Source of the DNA: Oscillospiraceae bacterium
GTDB lineage: Bacteria > Bacillota_A > Clostridia > Oscillospirales > Oscillospiraceae
Length of the DNA: 64,000 bases
Assembly (NCBI GenBank): GCA_021771675.1
Contig: JAETOP010000011.1
Location: 1-64,000, forward strand
Direction: 5' to 3'
Shown one piece after another: positions 25,413-33,857 of the stretch (position 1 is its first letter; each line of letters begins with the position of its first letter). The position numbers and the translations under genes are program-made. The notes under the pieces are model-generated. The model made no database searches, was not told the origin of the DNA, and worked only from the letters and a program-made list of their open reading frames with translations.

Positions 25413-26294
25413 TTACTGATTTCCCATAAGTATCTGGGCCAGAGCGGAATTTCCGTCCAGGATGACGGTTTTTTCCGTGCCATTCAGGCTCTTTTTCAGA
25501 GCGTCCAGGGCCAGGGTGAACTCGTAAAAGTCCTTCTTGTCCTGGCTGTCGTAGGCGGCGGCCAGCATCCGCATGTACTCTCCCTCGCCCTCAGCCACCA
25601 GCTTGGCGGCCTCTGCCTCGGCATCGGAGACGATGATGTTCACCTGCTTATCCACATTGTTGCGGATGATGGAGGCCTCGTAATTTCCGTCGGCGGTGTA
25701 CTTCTCCGCCATCTGGTTCCGCTCGGAGATCATTCGGTTGTACACGGCGTTCAGGTTGGACTCCGGCAGGTCAAACTGCTTGATCTTCACATCTTCCACA
25801 CGAATGCCGTAGGTTCGGGCCAGTCGGTCCACATCGGAGGCAATGTTGGTGTAGATGTCGTTGCGCCGGGCGCCGTCCTCCATATTGATGATGTCCGCCT
25901 GGGCCAGGGTGCCCATAACGGTTTTCAGCTCGTTATAGGTCAGTGCGTCCAGCCGCTGCTCTGCGGTGCCGGTGGAGCCCAGGGTCTGATAGAACAGCTT
26001 GGGATCGGAGATGGACCAGAGGATGTAGCAGTCCACGGTCATGTTCTGCTTGTCGCTGGTCAGCACCTCGCTGGGGGGAATGTCATAGAGCTGGGTGGCC
26101 TTGGTGAAATACTTCACGCTGTCGATGAAGGGGAGCTTGAAGTGGAGTCCCGCATCGGCGGTGGTGCCGATGATTTTGGAGAAGCGCACGGTACAGGCGT
26201 ATTCATCCTCCGCAACGGTGAAAAAGCAGCCGGACAGGAGCACCAGGGCCAGCAGCGCTGCCACGCCAATGATAATCCATTTTGTATTTTTCAT
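25413..26294 (-). CDS. hflC: HflC-like SPFH/band-7 membrane protein
   Basis: A 293-residue membrane-anchored SPFH protein. An N-terminal signal-anchor helix covers residues about 6-24 (IIIGVAALLALVLLSGC). The band-7 domain follows (EDEYACTVRFSKIIGTTADAGLHFKLPFID). An Ala/Glu-rich coiled segment comes next (DAEAEAAKLVAEGEGEYMR) with an alanine-rich end. With HflK it forms the large cage around FtsH that modulates membrane proteolysis. It begins 1 nt after the hflK stop, so the two form an operon. Confidence 0.9.
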   Translation of the reverse strand: MKNTKWIIIGVAALLALVLLSGCFFTVAEDEYACTVRFSKIIGTTADAGLHFKLPFIDSVKYFTKATQLYDIPPSEVLTSDKQNMTVDCYILWSISDPKLFYQTLGSTGTAEQRLDALTYNELKTVMGTLAQADIINMEDGARRNDIYTNIASDVDRLARTYGIRVEDVKIKQFDLPESNLNAVYNRMISERNQMAEKYTADGNYEASIIRNNVDKQVNIIVSDAEAEAAKLVAEGEGEYMRMLAAAYDSQDKKDFYEFTLALDALKKSLNGTEKTVILDGNSALAQILMGNQ

Positions 26295-26295
26295 A

Positions 26296-27312
26296 TTAGT
26301 TTGTACCTCCCACGGGAGCCATCAGGGTATCCAGGGGCAGCAGCATCTGTACATCGCTGCTCTCTCCGGAGCCGGTATTGACATAGAGCTTTACATCGGG
26401 CAAAATTTCGGAAATTGCCTCGTAATACATTCTGGAGCGGGTGATCTGGGGGTCCGCTGCATACTCGGTGTACATGGCGTTGAACATGGCCACCTGCTCC
26501 AATGCCTCGTTGATTCGCTTCTGCTTCAGGTATTCCGCATTCTGAACCAGCTGGTCCGCCTGGGCCTGGGCCTTGGGCAACTGGGCGTTCTGGTAGGCCT
26601 TGGCGTCATTGATGACGGTTTCCGCCTTCTGTTTGGCGGTTTCCACCGCCTTGAAGGCCTCAATCACGTCCTGGGTGGGGGGCTCTGCGTCCTGAATCTT
26701 CACATCCACCAGACTCAGGCCGATCTCATACTCACTGAGAATATTTGTCACCAGGTCCCGAACCTGCATCTGGATGTTCTCCTTGCCGTCGGTGAGCACC
26801 GCATCTACCGTGGAAGAGCCAACCACATTTCGCACCTGACTCTGGATCAGATTTCTCAGGATCAGCTCCGGATTATTGGAGGAGTACAGATATTGTACAG
26901 GGTCAGAAATTTTGTACTCCACGAAGAAGTCCACGTTGACGATGTTGTAGTCGCCGGTAATCATGGTGCTTTCACTTTCGTTTACTTTATAGCTGCTGTT
27001 TTTGCTGGTGGAGTAACCCAGCTCGATTTTCTGGTAGACGTTTACATCCACCTTCTCGACCTGCTGGATGCCAAAGGGAAGCAGGAAATGCACACCGGCA
27101 TCGGTGACATCCGTAACCTTGCCGAAGGTGGTCACCACGGCCTGCTGCTTGTCGTCCACGGTGTAGAAGCAGGTTCCCGCTGCCAGCAGCACAACTGCTG
27201 CCAGCACGCAGAGAATGATGATCTTGGCCTTTTTCATGCCGCTGCCTTTCGGCTTTTTGTATTGCTGGGTCGGCGTGGGCCCGGCGTAGTGATAGGTTCC
27301 GTTTTCGTCCAT
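26296..27312 (-). CDS. hflK: HflK-like SPFH/band-7 membrane protein
   Basis: A 338-residue partner of HflC. A short Gly/Pro/Tyr-rich cytoplasmic N-terminus precedes the membrane helix (residues about 31-52, KIIILCVLAAVVLLAAGTCF). The SPFH domain follows (DDKQQAVVTTFGKVTDVTDAGVHF) and a helical C-terminal segment (QAQADQLVQNAEYLKQKRINEALEQ in outline). The ATG at 27312 has AAGGAG upstream; an in-frame start at 27366 would overlap the preceding gene and the parS site. It is co-transcribed with hflC and possibly with the DUF1836 gene 38 nt upstream. Confidence 0.9.
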   Translation of the reverse strand: MDENGTYHYAGPTPTQQYKKPKGSGMKKAKIIILCVLAAVVLLAAGTCFYTVDDKQQAVVTTFGKVTDVTDAGVHFLLPFGIQQVEKVDVNVYQKIELGYSTSKNSSYKVNESESTMITGDYNIVNVDFFVEYKISDPVQYLYSSNNPELILRNLIQSQVRNVVGSSTVDAVLTDGKENIQMQVRDLVTNILSEYEIGLSLVDVKIQDAEPPTQDVIEAFKAVETAKQKAETVINDAKAYQNAQLPKAQAQADQLVQNAEYLKQKRINEALEQVAMFNAMYTEYAADPQITRSRMYYEAISEILPDVKLYVNTGSGESSDVQMLLPLDTLMAPVGGTN

Positions 27313-27333
27313 AATCTTTTTCTCCTTTTTAAT

Positions 27334-27349
27334 TGTTTCACGTGAAACA
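27334..27349. promoter_or_regulatory. parS centromere site 1
   Basis: TGTTTCACGTGAAACA, a perfect palindromic match to the bacterial parS consensus, placed exactly between the DUF1836 stop codon and the hflK ribosome site. Confidence 0.95.
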
Positions 27350-27901
27350 TCACGCAAGTTTTTCAAGCAATCCCTCGGCCTCGCTCTTCATCCGGGCCGC
27401 CACATAGGCGACGAGCATAATCCGCAGCACCTGGGCAATCCGCTCCCGGGCGCCGGGAAGGGGCTCCTGGTAATTCTTCAACACCTCCTCAATGGCGGGA
27501 ATCCACGTTTGGTTTCGGTCAAGCTCTTTGGCCTGGACAGCCAGCCGGACAAACATGAAATAGAGCTGAGAGTCGTCAATGGTGTCATCGCTCTCATCAT
27601 CTAATTGTCCGTTAATGTAACCCAGCATTCCGCAGATACGCTCCATAGGGAGTACACCCTTGAGCATGTTGATGTTCAAAATCCGGCACAGCTGGCGAAG
27701 GGTATAGCGCTTGTTCTGGGGGGCTGTGAGAAATCCCCGCTTCACCCAATTTTGAATAATGTAGGGCTCCAGCCCCGTGATGCTGGAAACTTGGCTGAGC
27801 ACCATGCCCCCGGCCAAAAACATCGGCTGAAACAATCCTTCCACATGATCTGCTTCCTCTGCCCTGATCTCCAGCACCGTGCCAGGCAAAATCCACTGCA
27901 T
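27350..27901 (-). CDS. DUF1836-family MerR-like regulator
   Basis: A 183-residue protein of the Firmicutes DUF1836 family. A MerR-like winged HTH (VSSITGLEPYIIQNWVKRGF, then NKRYTLRQLCRILNINMLK) occupies about residues 35-85 and a helical C-terminal part follows. The ATG at 27901 is chosen because AGGAGGA lies 6 nt upstream; the ATG at 27907 touches it. A near-consensus promoter with CACGTG in its spacer and the palindrome ATGATAATATCAT over its -10 suggests regulation, perhaps by the protein itself. Ligand and targets unknown. It ends flush against a parS site. Confidence 0.75.
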   Translation of the reverse strand: MQWILPGTVLEIRAEEADHVEGLFQPMFLAGGMVLSQVSSITGLEPYIIQNWVKRGFLTAPQNKRYTLRQLCRILNINMLKGVLPMERICGMLGYINGQLDDESDDTIDDSQLYFMFVRLAVQAKELDRNQTWIPAIEEVLKNYQEPLPGARERIAQVLRIMLVAYVAARMKSEAEGLLEKLA

Positions 27902-27927
27902 GTTCATTCCTCCTCTCTTTTCATGAG

Positions 27928-27959
27928 ATGATAATATCATATGGTCACGTGATTGTCAA
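27928..27959 (-). promoter_or_regulatory. promoter and palindrome upstream of DUF1836 gene
   Basis: On the minus strand TTGACA (27954-27959), 17 bp spacer containing TCACGTGA, TATTAT (27931-27936). The palindrome ATGATAATATCAT (27928-27940) covers the -10. Confidence 0.8.
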
Positions 27960-28048
27960 TAGCTAGCAAATAATTTTTTTGCAAATTTTATGATTACTTT
28001 ATTAAGCCAGATTTCTAAAAATATGCTTATCGGTTTTGCTCAGCAATT

Positions 28049-28140
28049 CGTTAAATGGAACGATGTAATGGCTTCCTCAGAAGCCTTTCCCTTCCACCAT
28101 TCAACGCACTGCAAAATTGTAATTTACCCAGCGAAACCAA
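28049..28140. repeat. internally deleted element A
   Basis: CGTTAAATGGAACGATG at 28049-28065 joins directly to the right arm CTTCCTCAGAAGCC to CCATTCAACG, ending at 28106. The central hairpin is gone, leaving a 58 bp derivative. A parS-free AT-rich stretch surrounds it. Confidence 0.6.
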
Positions 28141-28200
28141 AACGTTACTTCTTCAACTTGTCCAATTTTTGAGAGCCCTCATCTTTTTCTCTTTTCCCCC

Positions 28201-28229
28201 TTTACGAATTGTTAAAAATGTTGTAGAAT
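28201..28229 (+). promoter_or_regulatory. promoter upstream of the parAB cluster
   Basis: TTTACG (28201-28206), 17 bp spacer, TAGAAT (28224-28229). Confidence 0.7.
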
Positions 28230-28261
28230 ATTTCATTATCTGCCCAAAGGAGGATGGAAGC

Positions 28262-28636
28262 GTGAGGTGTCTGAAATGTGGCCGGGAAACCGACCAGACC
28301 TTCTGTGAGAGCTGCCGTGGGGAAATGGCACGCTACCCGGTGAAGCCCGGTACCATCATTCAGCTGCCAAAGGATCGCAGTGATTCCTACACCCGGCGCA
28401 GCTCCACCTGGCGGGCGATGATCTCACCGGAAACACAGATTGAAAATCAGAAACGTACCATTCGCCGACTCAGCAAAGCAGTAGCCGTTCTGGTGGTTCT
28501 GCTCCTGGGAATGGGCTTTGCCATGGTTCGGATCATGATGGACTCTCGTCAGCCGCCGGTGGGGCAGAACTACTCCGCAGTTACCAAGCCGACGGACACC
28601 AGCGAGGATGCCACCGAGCCCACCACCGGCACATAA
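28262..28636 (+). CDS. small zinc-ribbon membrane protein
   Basis: A 124-residue protein of unknown function read from a GTG at 28262 with AAGGAGG 8 nt upstream. It starts with a four-cysteine zinc ribbon (MRCLKCG, FCESCR), continues through a basic polar segment, has one transmembrane helix (AVAVLVVLLLGMGFAMVRI, about 79-97) and ends in a Thr/Glu-rich tail. The topology suggests a cytoplasmic ribbon and an exported tail. It is the first gene of the likely operon with parA and parB, separated from parA by 49 nt that hold a parS site. The upstream in-frame extension to 28055 is not likely coding. Confidence 0.7.
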   Translation: MRCLKCGRETDQTFCESCRGEMARYPVKPGTIIQLPKDRSDSYTRRSSTWRAMISPETQIENQKRTIRRLSKAVAVLVVLLLGMGFAMVRIMMDSRQPPVGQNYSAVTKPTDTSEDATEPTTGT

Positions 28637-28650
28637 GATAGAAATTGAAT

Positions 28651-28666
28651 TGTTTCACGTGGAACA
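28651..28666. promoter_or_regulatory. parS centromere site 2
   Basis: TGTTTCACGTGGAACA, the reverse complement of the canonical TGTTCCACGTGAAACA, located 20 bp before the parA start codon. Confidence 0.95.
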
Positions 28667-28685
28667 AAAAGAGGAGAACAGAAAA

Positions 28686-29450
28686 ATGGGGCAGACCATC
28701 GCAGTGGTGAATCAGAAGGGCGGCGTGGGCAAAACCACCACCGCCGTCAACCTGGCCGCCGCCTTGACGGAGCTGGGGCTTCGGGTGTTGGTGTGCGACT
28801 TTGACCCCCAGGCTAACGCCACCTCCGGCCTTGGCATCGATAAACGGCGGTTGAAGTACACCAGCTATCATATGATAATCGAAGAGGCCAGCGCCATTCA
28901 GGCGTTAATCCACACAAAATTTGCGGATGTAATTCCCTCCTCCGCAGACCTGGCGGGGGCAGGCGTGGAGCTCATTGACATGGCGCACCGGGAGCAGCAG
29001 CTGCGCAGAGGACTGGAACCGCTGCGGCAGGATTACGATGTGATCTTCATCGACTGCCCCCCTTCCCTGGAAATGCTGACACTGAATGGGCTGGTGGCCG
29101 CCGATGGCATTTTAATTCCGGTTCAATGCGAATATTACGCTCTGGAGGGGCTCAGCGATCTGATGGCCACCCTGCGCAGTGTCAAGCGGAAGCTGAATCC
29201 CACATTGGATATTTTCGGAGTCATCCTCACCATGTTTGACGGAAGAACCAATTTCTCCACCCAGGTAGCCCAGGAGGTTCGCCGTCACTTCCCCGGCAAG
29301 GTGTTCACCACCTCCATTCCCCGGAATGTACGACTGGCTGAGGCTCCCAGCCACGGCCTTCCCATCACAGCCTACGACCGGAGCAGCCGGGGTGCAGTGG
29401 CTTACAGGGATCTGGCGGAGGAAGTGGCACGAAAACTGAATCGAAGATAA
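28686..29450 (+). CDS. parA: ParA/Soj chromosome partitioning ATPase
   Basis: A 254-residue deviant-Walker ATPase that, with ParB-parS, moves and separates replication origins and often regulates DnaA. The motif KGGVGKTT near residues 11-18 follows IAVVNQ; VCDFDPQANATSG and the Walker B FIDCPPSLEMLT are intact. The start at 28686 follows GAGGAGA. It is co-transcribed with parB 13 nt downstream. The locus is about 12 kb from dnaA on the opposite side from gyrAB. Confidence 0.96.
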   Translation: MGQTIAVVNQKGGVGKTTTAVNLAAALTELGLRVLVCDFDPQANATSGLGIDKRRLKYTSYHMIIEEASAIQALIHTKFADVIPSSADLAGAGVELIDMAHREQQLRRGLEPLRQDYDVIFIDCPPSLEMLTLNGLVAADGILIPVQCEYYALEGLSDLMATLRSVKRKLNPTLDIFGVILTMFDGRTNFSTQVAQEVRRHFPGKVFTTSIPRNVRLAEAPSHGLPITAYDRSSRGAVAYRDLAEEVARKLNRR

Positions 29451-29463
29451 GGAAGGAGAAGCT

Positions 29464-30330
29464 ATGGCATCTCAAAAAGGATTGGGCAGGGGCCTGGGCG
29501 CACTGCTGGGAGATTATATGGAAACGCCCCCAGAGGAGAGCGCCTACCGTTTGCTTCCCCTGCACCGGGTGGAACCGAACCCGGATCAGCCCCGACAGGA
29601 TTTTGACCAGGAGGAATTGGAAGCCCTGGCGGAGTCCATCCGGCAGCATGGAATCCTGCAGCCCCTCACCGTCCGGGAAACCGGGGGCGGTTACTATCAA
29701 ATTGTGGCCGGCGAACGCCGGTGGAGAGCTGCCAGGATGGCTCAGCTCTCTGAAGTTCCCGCCATTGTGGTGGAAGCGGACAACAAAAAAGCCATGGAGC
29801 TGGCACTCATTGAGAATTTACAGCGCCAGGACCTGAACTGCGTGGAGGAAGCCCTGGGCTATCAATCCCTCATTCAGGAATTCGGCCTGACCCAGGAAGA
29901 GGCCGCAGCCAGAGTCGGAAAATCCCGACCCGCCGTGGCCAACACCCTTCGGCTGCTGAGTCTTGATGCAAAAGTGCTGGAGATGCTTCGCTCCGGCGCT
30001 CTCACCGCCGGACACGCCAAGGCGATTCTGATGCTGAAATCCGAAAAAAAGCAGCTGGAAGCCGCCCAAAAGATTGCAAATTTGGGGCTTTCCGTTCGTC
30101 AGGCGGAGCTGCTGTGCAAGAACATGTGTCGGGAGCCGGAACCGGAAAAAGAAGAAGCCGTCTTCCAGGTGGATTATGTAAAGGAATGCGAAAAATCCCT
30201 GAGCAAGCACCTGGGCCGGGGAGTCAAAATCGTCAACGGCAAACGAAAAGGCCGCTTTGAGCTGGAATTCTACGGTCAGGAGGATTTGCAGAACCTGCTG
30301 GACGCATTGATGCAGCTGGATAAAAAATAG
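29464..30330 (+). CDS. parB: ParB/Spo0J centromere-binding CTPase
   Basis: A 288-residue DNA clamp that loads at parS and spreads using CTP. The N-terminal GLGRGLGALL (ParA-stimulating peptide) is at residues 6-15. The CTP-binding fold contains IVAGERRWRAA, and the central HTH for parS is GLTQEEAAARVGKSRPAVAN in outline. The C-terminal dimer domain is rich in Lys/Glu. Ribosome site AAGGAGAAG. It is second in the parAB unit. A repeat array starts at its stop codon. Confidence 0.96.
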   Translation: MASQKGLGRGLGALLGDYMETPPEESAYRLLPLHRVEPNPDQPRQDFDQEELEALAESIRQHGILQPLTVRETGGGYYQIVAGERRWRAARMAQLSEVPAIVVEADNKKAMELALIENLQRQDLNCVEEALGYQSLIQEFGLTQEEAAARVGKSRPAVANTLRLLSLDAKVLEMLRSGALTAGHAKAILMLKSEKKQLEAAQKIANLGLSVRQAELLCKNMCREPEPEKEEAVFQVDYVKECEKSLSKHLGRGVKIVNGKRKGRFELEFYGQEDLQNLLDALMQLDKK

Positions 30331-30510
30331 AAACGGCGGGCGCTTCACCCCAAGCGGGCGGGGCCCACAGCCAATTTCACTTGGGGCTGGCCGGTAACCG
30401 TTTTTGCCCTAACCCCCCGGTAACGCTTTTGCGGCGGCCAGTGGCCGCTGACAATACGCACGGGGATGGAGGTAATCTTTACCCCCCAGCTCAGACCGGT
30501 AACGTTTTTA
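30331..30510. repeat. D-C-D-C repeat array
   Basis: Two rounds of GC hairpin D (GGCGGGCGCTTCACCCCAAG; GCGGCCAGTGGCCGC) and element C (CCGGTAACGCTTTTGCGG; GCACGGGGATGG to CCGGTAACG) fill the gap between parB and serS. No T-box stem or antiterminator was recognised before serS. Confidence 0.7.
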
Positions 30511-30551
30511 CGAAAAAATATAATTAACCTGATCAAAAGGAGTTAGAAATT

Positions 30552-31889
30552 ATGCTGGACATCAAAAAAATCAAGGAAAATCCCGACGCAGTAAAGGCAG
30601 GGCTCCGGGCAAAAGAGGTGAACTGCGACGCCACCGTTGACCGCATCCTGGAGCTGGACGAAAAAATCCGTGGGCTGAAAACCACCACTGAAACCCAGAC
30701 CGCCCAGAAGAACAAGCTGGCCAAGGAGAACGGCAAGCTCTTCGGCATGAAGAAGAAGGCGGAGAAGGAGGGCAAGGCCACGTCCGAGCTGGATGAGGCC
30801 ATCGCCGCCAACAACGCCCAGTCCGTCCAGATTGCCGCAGACATTGAAAAAGAGCTGGAGCAGCTGAAAACCCTCAGCGACGAGTACCGGGTGGCTATGC
30901 TCAGCCTGCCCAACCTGCCCGACCCCGACCTGCTTCCCGGAGGCAAGGAAAACAACCAGCCCCTGCGCTATTTTGGTGAGCCTCACAAGTTTGACTTTGA
31001 GCCCAAGCATCATGTGGACCTGTGCCAGGGCTTAGGCCTCATCGACTATGAGCGGGGCGTGAAGCTGGCGGGAGCCGGCAACTGGATGTACACCGGCATG
31101 GGCGCCCGGCTGGAGTGGGCCCTGCTGAACTACTTCATCGATACCCACATTGCCGACGGCTACGATTTTATCCTGCCCCCCCACATGCTGGAGTACCAGT
31201 GCGGCGAGACAGCGGGCCAGTTCCCCAAGTTTGCCGACGAGGTGTACAAAATTGCCAACCCCACCGACGACCGCATCCACTATATGCTCCCCACCGCCGA
31301 GGCCGCTTTGGCTTCCGTGTACCGGGATGAGATTCTCAGCGAGGCCGATCTACCTAAGAAATTCTTCTCCTATACCCCCTGCTTCCGCCGGGAGGCCGGT
31401 TCCCACCGTGCCGATGAGCGGGGCATGGTTCGGGGCCACCAGTTCAACAAGGTGGAGATGTTCCAGTACACCCGGCCCGAGGATTCCGACGCCGCCTTCG
31501 ACGAGCTGGTGACCAAGGCTGAAAACCTGGTGAAGGGCCTGGGCTTCCACTTCCGCACCGTGAAGCTGGCCGCCGGAGACTGCTCCGCCTCCATGGCACG
31601 GACCTACGACATTGAAATCCAGATTCCCTCCATGAACGGCTACAAGGAGGTCTCCTCCGTGTCCAACGCCCGGGATTATCAGGCCCGCCGGGGCAACATC
31701 CGCTTCCGCCGGGAGGCCACGGGCAAACCCGAATTCGTCCACACCCTGAACGGCTCCGGTCTGGCCACCTCCCGCATCTTCCCCGCCATGGTGGAGCAGA
31801 ACCAGCGTGCCGACGGCTCCGTGGTGGTTCCCGAGGTTCTGAGAAAATACCTGGGCGGCCTGGAAGTCATTGAAAAGCTGAAAAAATAA
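30552..31889 (+). CDS. serS: seryl-tRNA synthetase
   Basis: Class II synthetase of 445 residues that charges tRNA-Ser (and tRNA-Sec where present). The N-terminal long antiparallel coiled coil (residues about 27-105, Lys/Glu-rich) binds tRNA. Motif 2 appears as FFSYTPCFRREAGS with MVRGHQFNKVE, and motif 3 as NGSGLATSRIFPAMVEQNQ. Length matches the family. Ribosome site AAAAGGAG is 9 nt before the ATG. It commonly lies next to the parAB/origin region in Clostridia. Confidence 0.97.
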   Translation: MLDIKKIKENPDAVKAGLRAKEVNCDATVDRILELDEKIRGLKTTTETQTAQKNKLAKENGKLFGMKKKAEKEGKATSELDEAIAANNAQSVQIAADIEKELEQLKTLSDEYRVAMLSLPNLPDPDLLPGGKENNQPLRYFGEPHKFDFEPKHHVDLCQGLGLIDYERGVKLAGAGNWMYTGMGARLEWALLNYFIDTHIADGYDFILPPHMLEYQCGETAGQFPKFADEVYKIANPTDDRIHYMLPTAEAALASVYRDEILSEADLPKKFFSYTPCFRREAGSHRADERGMVRGHQFNKVEMFQYTRPEDSDAAFDELVTKAENLVKGLGFHFRTVKLAAGDCSASMARTYDIEIQIPSMNGYKEVSSVSNARDYQARRGNIRFRREATGKPEFVHTLNGSGLATSRIFPAMVEQNQRADGSVVVPEVLRKYLGGLEVIEKLKK

Positions 31890-31939
31890 AATGCGTGAGC
31901 AAACCCATCACGTAAAATAAAGCAGGAGGAAGAGAATCT

Positions 31940-32407
31940 ATGAAAAGCCCCAAGAAACCCGGCTGGTGGGATGAATTCGTGGCCTTTGCCATCAAGGGCA
32001 ACGCCATGGCTCTGGCTGTCGGTACCATCATCGGCGCCGCCTTCTCCACCATCACCAAATCCATCACCGACGACATCATCATGCCCGTGGTTGCCATCTT
32101 CATGGGCGGCATCGACTTCTCCGAGCTGAAGATCACCCTGCCCCGGCTCTTTGGAGAGGCCCCTGTGGACGAGGCCGGCAACGTCATTGCCAACACCCTG
32201 AACTATGGCAACTTTATCGCCGCCGTCATCAATTTCCTGATTCTGGCCCTGGTGGTATTCTTCCTGGTGAAGGGAATCAACAAGGTCACCGACCTGGCCA
32301 AGAAAAAAGAAGAACCCGCCCCGGAGCCCGAAGCCCCCGCCGAGCCCGAGCCCACCAAGGAAGAGCTCCTGCTCACCGAGATTCGGGATCTGCTGAAAAA
32401 CAAGTAA
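31940..32407 (+). CDS. mscL: large-conductance mechanosensitive channel MscL
   Basis: A 155-residue pentameric membrane channel that opens on hypo-osmotic shock. An N-terminal amphipathic segment (WWDEFVAFAIKGNAMALAVG) leads into TM1 (AVGTIIGAAFSTITKSITDD, about 24-45). A periplasmic loop precedes TM2 (FIAAVINFLILALVVFFLVKG, about 94-114). A Pro/Glu-rich linker and a C-terminal helical bundle (EELLLTEIRDLLKNK) end the protein. Ribosome site AGGAGGAAG. A 15 bp bidirectional terminator separates it from convergent galE. Confidence 0.95.
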   Translation: MKSPKKPGWWDEFVAFAIKGNAMALAVGTIIGAAFSTITKSITDDIIMPVVAIFMGGIDFSELKITLPRLFGEAPVDEAGNVIANTLNYGNFIAAVINFLILALVVFFLVKGINKVTDLAKKKEEPAPEPEAPAEPEPTKEELLLTEIRDLLKNK

Positions 32408-32410
32408 GGA

Positions 32411-32446
32411 AAATGGCTGTCTCACGTTTTTGTGAGACAGCCATTT
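32411..32446. terminator. bidirectional terminator mscL/galE
   Basis: AAATGGCTGTCTCAC-gttttt-GTGAGACAGCCATTT, a 15 bp perfect stem with A/T flanks giving U-tracts in both directions. Confidence 0.9.
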
Positions 32447-32453
32447 CTGATAT

Positions 32454-33482
32454 TTATTCAGCCTCCGGGGTGTCAAAGCCCTGGGGGTTCTTTTTCTGCC
32501 AGTTCCAGGAATCCCGGCACATATCCGCCAGGGTTTCGGCGGCCTGCCAGTGGAGGATTTCCCGGCTCTTGGCGGGGTCGGCATAGCAGGTGGCAATGTC
32601 GCCGGGGCGGCGGTCGGTGATCACATAGGGGATATTCACTCCGTTCACCTCCATGAAGGTGTTCACCATATCCAGCACACTGTAGCCCGTGCCGGTGCCC
32701 AGGTTAAATACCTCACAGCCCCTGTTTCCGGTGGCATACTCCACCGCAGCCACATGGCCCTTGGCCAGGTCAACCACATGGATGTAATCCCGGACGCCGG
32801 TGCCGTCGTGAGTGGGATAGTCGTTGCCATAGACGCTGAGCTTTTCCCGGCGGCCGATGGCGGTCTGGGTGATATAGGGCATCAGGTTATTGGGAATGCC
32901 CCGGGGGTCTTCGCCGATCAGGCCGCTCTTATGGGCGCCGATGGGGTTGAAATACCGCAGCAGCACCACGCTCCATTCCCCGTCCGCATGGGAAACTCCG
33001 GAGAGAATCTGCTCTGTCATGTACTTGGTCCAGCCGTAGGGGTTGGTGCAGCCTCCGGTGCGGCTGGTCTCCTTCAGGGGCATCTCGTTGTCGGCGGTGT
33101 AGACCGTGGCAGAGGAGGAGAAAATGATGTTCTTCATGCCCACCTGCTTCATCACCTTGGTGAGAACCAGCGTGGTGTTCAGATTGTTGTCGTAGTATTC
33201 CCAGGGCTTGGCCACGCTCTCCCCTACCGCTTTCAGGCCGGCAAAGTGGATGACACAGCCGATGTCGTTTTCCCGGAAAATTTTCAGAAGCAGCTCCTCG
33301 TCCCGGACGTCACCCTGGTAGAATTTCAGGCTTTTTCCGGTGAGCTTCTCCACCCGTTCCAGGGATTTTGGATTGGAATTGCACAGATTGTCAATAACCA
33401 CCACGCCGTAGCCGCTTTCCAGCAGCTCCAGGCAGGTGTGGGAGCCAATATACCCGGCGCCGCCGGTAACAAGAACGTTCAT
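32454..33482 (-). CDS. galE: UDP-glucose 4-epimerase GalE
   Basis: A 342-residue NAD-dependent SDR that interconverts UDP-glucose and UDP-galactose. The Rossmann motif GGAGYIGSHT is at residues 7-16. The catalytic YxxxK is in NPYGWTKYMTEQ with the Ser/Thr in SSSATVY. Substrate-binding NLMPYITQTAIGRREKL is present in outline. The ATG at 33482 follows GGAGGAAA; a start at 33539 is disfavoured. It is monocistronic and supplies UDP-galactose for envelope glycans or the Leloir pathway. Confidence 0.95.
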   Translation of the reverse strand: MNVLVTGGAGYIGSHTCLELLESGYGVVVIDNLCNSNPKSLERVEKLTGKSLKFYQGDVRDEELLLKIFRENDIGCVIHFAGLKAVGESVAKPWEYYDNNLNTTLVLTKVMKQVGMKNIIFSSSATVYTADNEMPLKETSRTGGCTNPYGWTKYMTEQILSGVSHADGEWSVVLLRYFNPIGAHKSGLIGEDPRGIPNNLMPYITQTAIGRREKLSVYGNDYPTHDGTGVRDYIHVVDLAKGHVAAVEYATGNRGCEVFNLGTGTGYSVLDMVNTFMEVNGVNIPYVITDRRPGDIATCYADPAKSREILHWQAAETLADMCRDSWNWQKKNPQGFDTPEAE

Positions 33483-33579
33483 AAAATTTCCTCCGTAAGC
33501 TTTTTTATCCATTCTACTCTCCCATGCACAGAAAATCAATAGGAAAATAAACGGCGGATATGGATTTTGCTTTGAAAAT

Positions 33580-33818
33580 TGATGTTTGAAGCGCAGGGCG
33601 CTTCATCCCAAGCGGGCAGAGCCCGCAGCCAATTTCGCACAGGGATGGTCTGTGGTCGTTACCCCAATATAAGCCCGGTAACGATTTTGCGGCACTTCGT
33701 TGAATGGAATCAGGTAAAGGCTTCGGAGCAAAGGCTCCCGAAGTGTAAGGGGAGCCTTCCTCAAAAAACGTTACCCGCTACCATTCAACGAACTGCCAAC
33801 TTACAACATGCCATTTTC
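33580..33818. repeat. D-C-A repeat array
   Basis: D hairpins (GAAGCGCAGGGCGCTTC; GCGGGCAGAGCCCGC) at about 33591-33635, element C (GCACAGGGATGG to CCGGTAACGATTTTGCGG) at about 33637-33692, and a complete 93 bp element A at 33698-33790. Left flank GGCACTT and right flank AACTGCC extend the inverted repeat outward. Confidence 0.8.
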
Positions 33819-33827
33819 ATTAACGTA

Positions 33828-33849
33828 CCCCCACGGTAATCCGTGGGGG
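33828..33849 (-). terminator. hairpin after the alpha-glucuronidase gene
   Basis: CCCCCACGG-taat-CCGTGGGGG, a 9 bp stem 8 bp past the stop codon. The U-tract is poor. Confidence 0.5.
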
Positions 33850-33857
33850 GTTCTGAA

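Noticed and set aside
28055..28261. N-terminal extension of the zinc-ribbon membrane protein
   Set aside because: It crosses an element A remnant and a promoter. The GTG at 28262 has AAGGAGG at correct spacing.
30331..30551. T-box leader before serS
   Set aside because: The gap is filled by repeat elements C and D. No T-box sequence or antiterminator was seen.
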